From Clostridiales bacterium (lineage in GTDB: Bacteria > Bacillota > Clostridia > Tissierellales > Dethiosulfatibacteraceae), in NCBI GenBank assembly GCA_003446975.1, contig DMAP01000192.1:1-7035 (forward strand): a DNA stretch of 7,035 bases. The letters run 5' to 3'. The position numbers were made by a program, and so were the translations under genes. Under the pieces are notes generated by a model. That model did not search any database. It was not told the origin of the DNA and was given only the letters and a program-made list of their open reading frames with translations. This document shows, one piece after another, positions 4,919-7,035 of this stretch. How positions within the stretch are numbered: the stretch's first letter is position 1; every line of letters starts with the position of its first letter.

Positions 4919-7035
4919 ATGTTGATACCAATTAATTGGCTCAAAGAATATGTGGATATAGAGAACATTTCAGTCAGGGAACTATCTGATGGACTTACCT
5001 TGTCAGGATCTCATGTGGATTCCATCATCAATCTCAACAAAGGGATTAGGCATGTTGTCGTAGGGAGGATTTCGTCATTATCTGCTCATATGGATGCGGA
5101 TAGTTTAAAAGTGGCGCAAGTGGACATCGGTTCAAAAACAGTGCAGATTGTGACAGGCGCAACAAACATCAAAGTGGGGGATTTGGTGCCAATAGCCTTG
5201 GATGGTGCTATTCTACCTGGGAATAAAAAAATAACAGATACAGAAATAAGAGGATGCCTATCACAAGGAATGATGTGTTCTTATGAGGAACTGGGTGTCG
5301 AAGATAAGCTGGTTCCAAAAGAATCTAGAAATGGCATACTTGTATTGCCGACTGATTTCGAACTTGGATCGGACATCAATGATATTTTGGGTTTTGATGA
5401 TAGTATCCTGGATATTGAAGTAACTTTCAACAGACCGGACTGTTTGAGCATATTAGGTATAGCCAGGGAGTCTGCTGCGACATTTGAGAAAAAGTTCAAA
5501 TTTCCAAAAATTGAAATCTTAAGATCTGAAGATGAGATTAGCCAATATCTTAAAGAAGTCAGAATAGATTCTCCAGAGTTATGCACCAGATACTATGCCA
5601 AAGTAATCAAGGATGTGAAAATCGGCCCTTCTCCGCTATGGCTCCAGAGGAAAATCATGGATGCAGGGATGAGACCGGTCAATAATATCGTTGACGCGAC
5701 CAACTATGTCATGATTGAAATGGGTCAGCCATTGCATGCATTTGACCTGGAAAAGATGCAAGGCAGAAAGGTAATCGTTAGAGCAGCCAAAGATGGGGAA
5801 ACAATCATGACTTTGGATAAGGAAATAAGATCATTAAGTGGAGATATTTGTGTTATAGCAGATGAGGAAAATGCCCAATGTATCGGTGGCGTCATGGGAG
5901 GATATGACTCGGAAATCACGGAAAACACACAGTTGATCATTATGGAGTGCGCCAATTTCAATCCGAAATCAATTCGTTTCACCTCGAAAAAGCTTGGTTT
6001 GAGATCAGAAGCTTCCTCAAGAAATGAAAAGGCTTTGTCACCAAGAAATGTATCCTATGCCAACGAGAGAGTATGTCAGATAATAGAGCAAATAGGCGCT
6101 GGCACAATAGTCGAGGGTCACTATGATGTTGGAATAACAGAATTTGATGAAAAAACCGTCACAATGAGACCTTATAAATGCGATGAGTTGCTTGGTGTAA
6201 GCATTGACAGAAACAGAATGCTCACGATATTGAATTCATTGGAGATTGAGAGTTGGATGGAAGGTGATGACATTGTATCCAAAATTCCTCATTTCAGACC
6301 TGATATTGAACAGGAAGCTGATCTAATCGAAGAAGTTGGGAGAATTTATGGATTTGAAAAAATTGAGCCCAGCGCACTGAACGGGGACATTCTAAAAGGA
6401 AACAGATCAGATTTGGGAAACCTTGAGGAAAACATCAAGGACTACTTAACTGGAATAGGATTCTTTGAGATTACTACATACTCGTTCATTAGTCCTAAAA
6501 AATATGCCATGATGAATCTCGACCAAAAGAGCGGTTTAAATAGAGATATCAGAATCCTCAATCCTTTGGGCGAGGATTTCAGCTCAATGAGAACCACATT
6601 GCTTCCCGGCCTGATGGACGTAGTGGCTAAAAACATCAACTACGGCAATAAGATAGGAAGACTTTATGAGGTCGGCAATATATTCAGATCAGAAGAGATA
6701 CCATTGGTGGATTTACCTCATGAGATTCGGACCTTGTCGATGGCAATGTACGGCGATGTTGATTTTTACCAGCTTAAAGGTGTTGTTGACAATGTTATGA
6801 AGCGATATCAGATCGAAGTTGAGTATGTCTCTGCCAGCGATAATCCGTCTTTCCATCCGGGACGAACTGCGTGCATCTATCACAAGGATATTTGTTTAGG
6901 TATTATGGGAGAACTACACCCTGGAGTCGCAAAAAAATTTGATATAAAAGAAAGGATTTATATTGCCGAGTTGAATGTGGAAAGGATTTTATCTCTTCAA
7001 GTGATTGAACGAAAGTATTCAGAAATAGCAAAATT
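4919..7035 (+). CDS. pheT: Phenylalanine--tRNA ligase beta subunit (3' end cut by window)
   Basis: The open frame runs from ATG 4919 to the window end, giving 705 complete codons of an expected 790-800. PheT completes the synthetase with pheS, binds tRNA and hydrolyses mischarged Tyr-tRNA-Phe. Visible domains are an N-terminal segment (MLIPINWLKEYVD), then an EMAP-II/OB-type tRNA-binding domain at about 40-150 (HMDADSLKVAQVDIG, RGCLSQGMMCSYEELG). The B3/4 editing domain follows at about 220-400 (RPVNNIVDATNYVM, GQPLHAFD, GGVMGGYDSEIT), then B5 around 460-479 (RPDIEQEADLIEEVGRIYGF). A class II-like core spans about 490-690 (SSMRTTLLPGLM, HPGRTACIY, GELHPGV). The frame ends at RKYSEIAK, where the C-terminal anticodon-binding FDX-ACB domain normally begins, so only that domain and the stop are missing. 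GGAGGGG (4907-4913) precedes the ATG by 5 bases and overlaps the pheS stop. The usual proline of HPDAD is methionine here (M58). Confidence 0.97.
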   Translation, partial: MLIPINWLKEYVDIENISVRELSDGLTLSGSHVDSIINLNKGIRHVVVGRISSLSAHMDADSLKVAQVDIGSKTVQIVTGATNIKVGDLVPIALDGAILPGNKKITDTEIRGCLSQGMMCSYEELGVEDKLVPKESRNGILVLPTDFELGSDINDILGFDDSILDIEVTFNRPDCLSILGIARESAATFEKKFKFPKIEILRSEDEISQYLKEVRIDSPELCTRYYAKVIKDVKIGPSPLWLQRKIMDAGMRPVNNIVDATNYVMIEMGQPLHAFDLEKMQGRKVIVRAAKDGETIMTLDKEIRSLSGDICVIADEENAQCIGGVMGGYDSEITENTQLIIMECANFNPKSIRFTSKKLGLRSEASSRNEKALSPRNVSYANERVCQIIEQIGAGTIVEGHYDVGITEFDEKTVTMRPYKCDELLGVSIDRNRMLTILNSLEIESWMEGDDIVSKIPHFRPDIEQEADLIEEVGRIYGFEKIEPSALNGDILKGNRSDLGNLEENIKDYLTGIGFFEITTYSFISPKKYAMMNLDQKSGLNRDIRILNPLGEDFSSMRTTLLPGLMDVVAKNINYGNKIGRLYEVGNIFRSEEIPLVDLPHEIRTLSMAMYGDVDFYQLKGVVDNVMKRYQIEVEYVSASDNPSFHPGRTACIYHKDICLGIMGELHPGVAKKFDIKERIYIAELNVERILSLQVIERKYSEIAK

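Noticed and set aside
4928..4939. A 12-base palindrome CCAATTAATTGG at the start of pheT
   Set aside because: It encodes the conserved PINW residues of PheT and is best explained by codon choice.

Overview
The window is a moderately AT-rich piece of a bacterial chromosome with every gene on the + strand. Gene order, Shine-Dalgarno sites, strong TATAAT boxes and a T-box leader before pheS all point to a low-GC Gram-positive (Firmicutes), most likely a member of Clostridia. The L20 and PheS sequences look clostridial. I cannot name the genus.

Layout: (1) 1-628 is the end of the translation operon that usually reads infC-rpmI-rplT. Ribosomal proteins bL35 and bL20 are followed by an intrinsic terminator, and infC is not in view. 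(2) 629-805 is a 177-base intergenic stretch with no gene. It holds a 16-base direct repeat, an 11-base inverted repeat 93 bases apart, an imperfect hairpin between those arms, and an extended -10 promoter. (3) 806-3594 is a tightly packed operon: a KtrB/TrkH-type potassium translocating subunit, its KtrA-type single-RCK regulator, and a SpoU/TrmH-family RNA 2'-O-methyltransferase whose start codon overlaps the ktrA stop. (4) 3595-3884 is the pheST control region: a sigma-A type promoter and a T-box riboswitch with a UUC (Phe) specifier, an antiterminator and a terminator. (5) 3885-7035 encodes the two subunits of phenylalanyl-tRNA synthetase, pheS complete and pheT cut by the window edge at about codon 705.

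The functions are ordinary housekeeping: ribosome assembly, K+ uptake with nucleotide-gated control, rRNA modification, and tRNA-Phe charging under feedback from uncharged tRNA-Phe. I found no clear sign of a new multi-gene system. The least explained features are the perfect 25-bp inverted repeat at bases 1-25/44-68, which may be an assembly or amplification fold-back, and the repeat-rich element at 630-770, which may be a relic of an IS200/IS605-like end or an undescribed small repeat.
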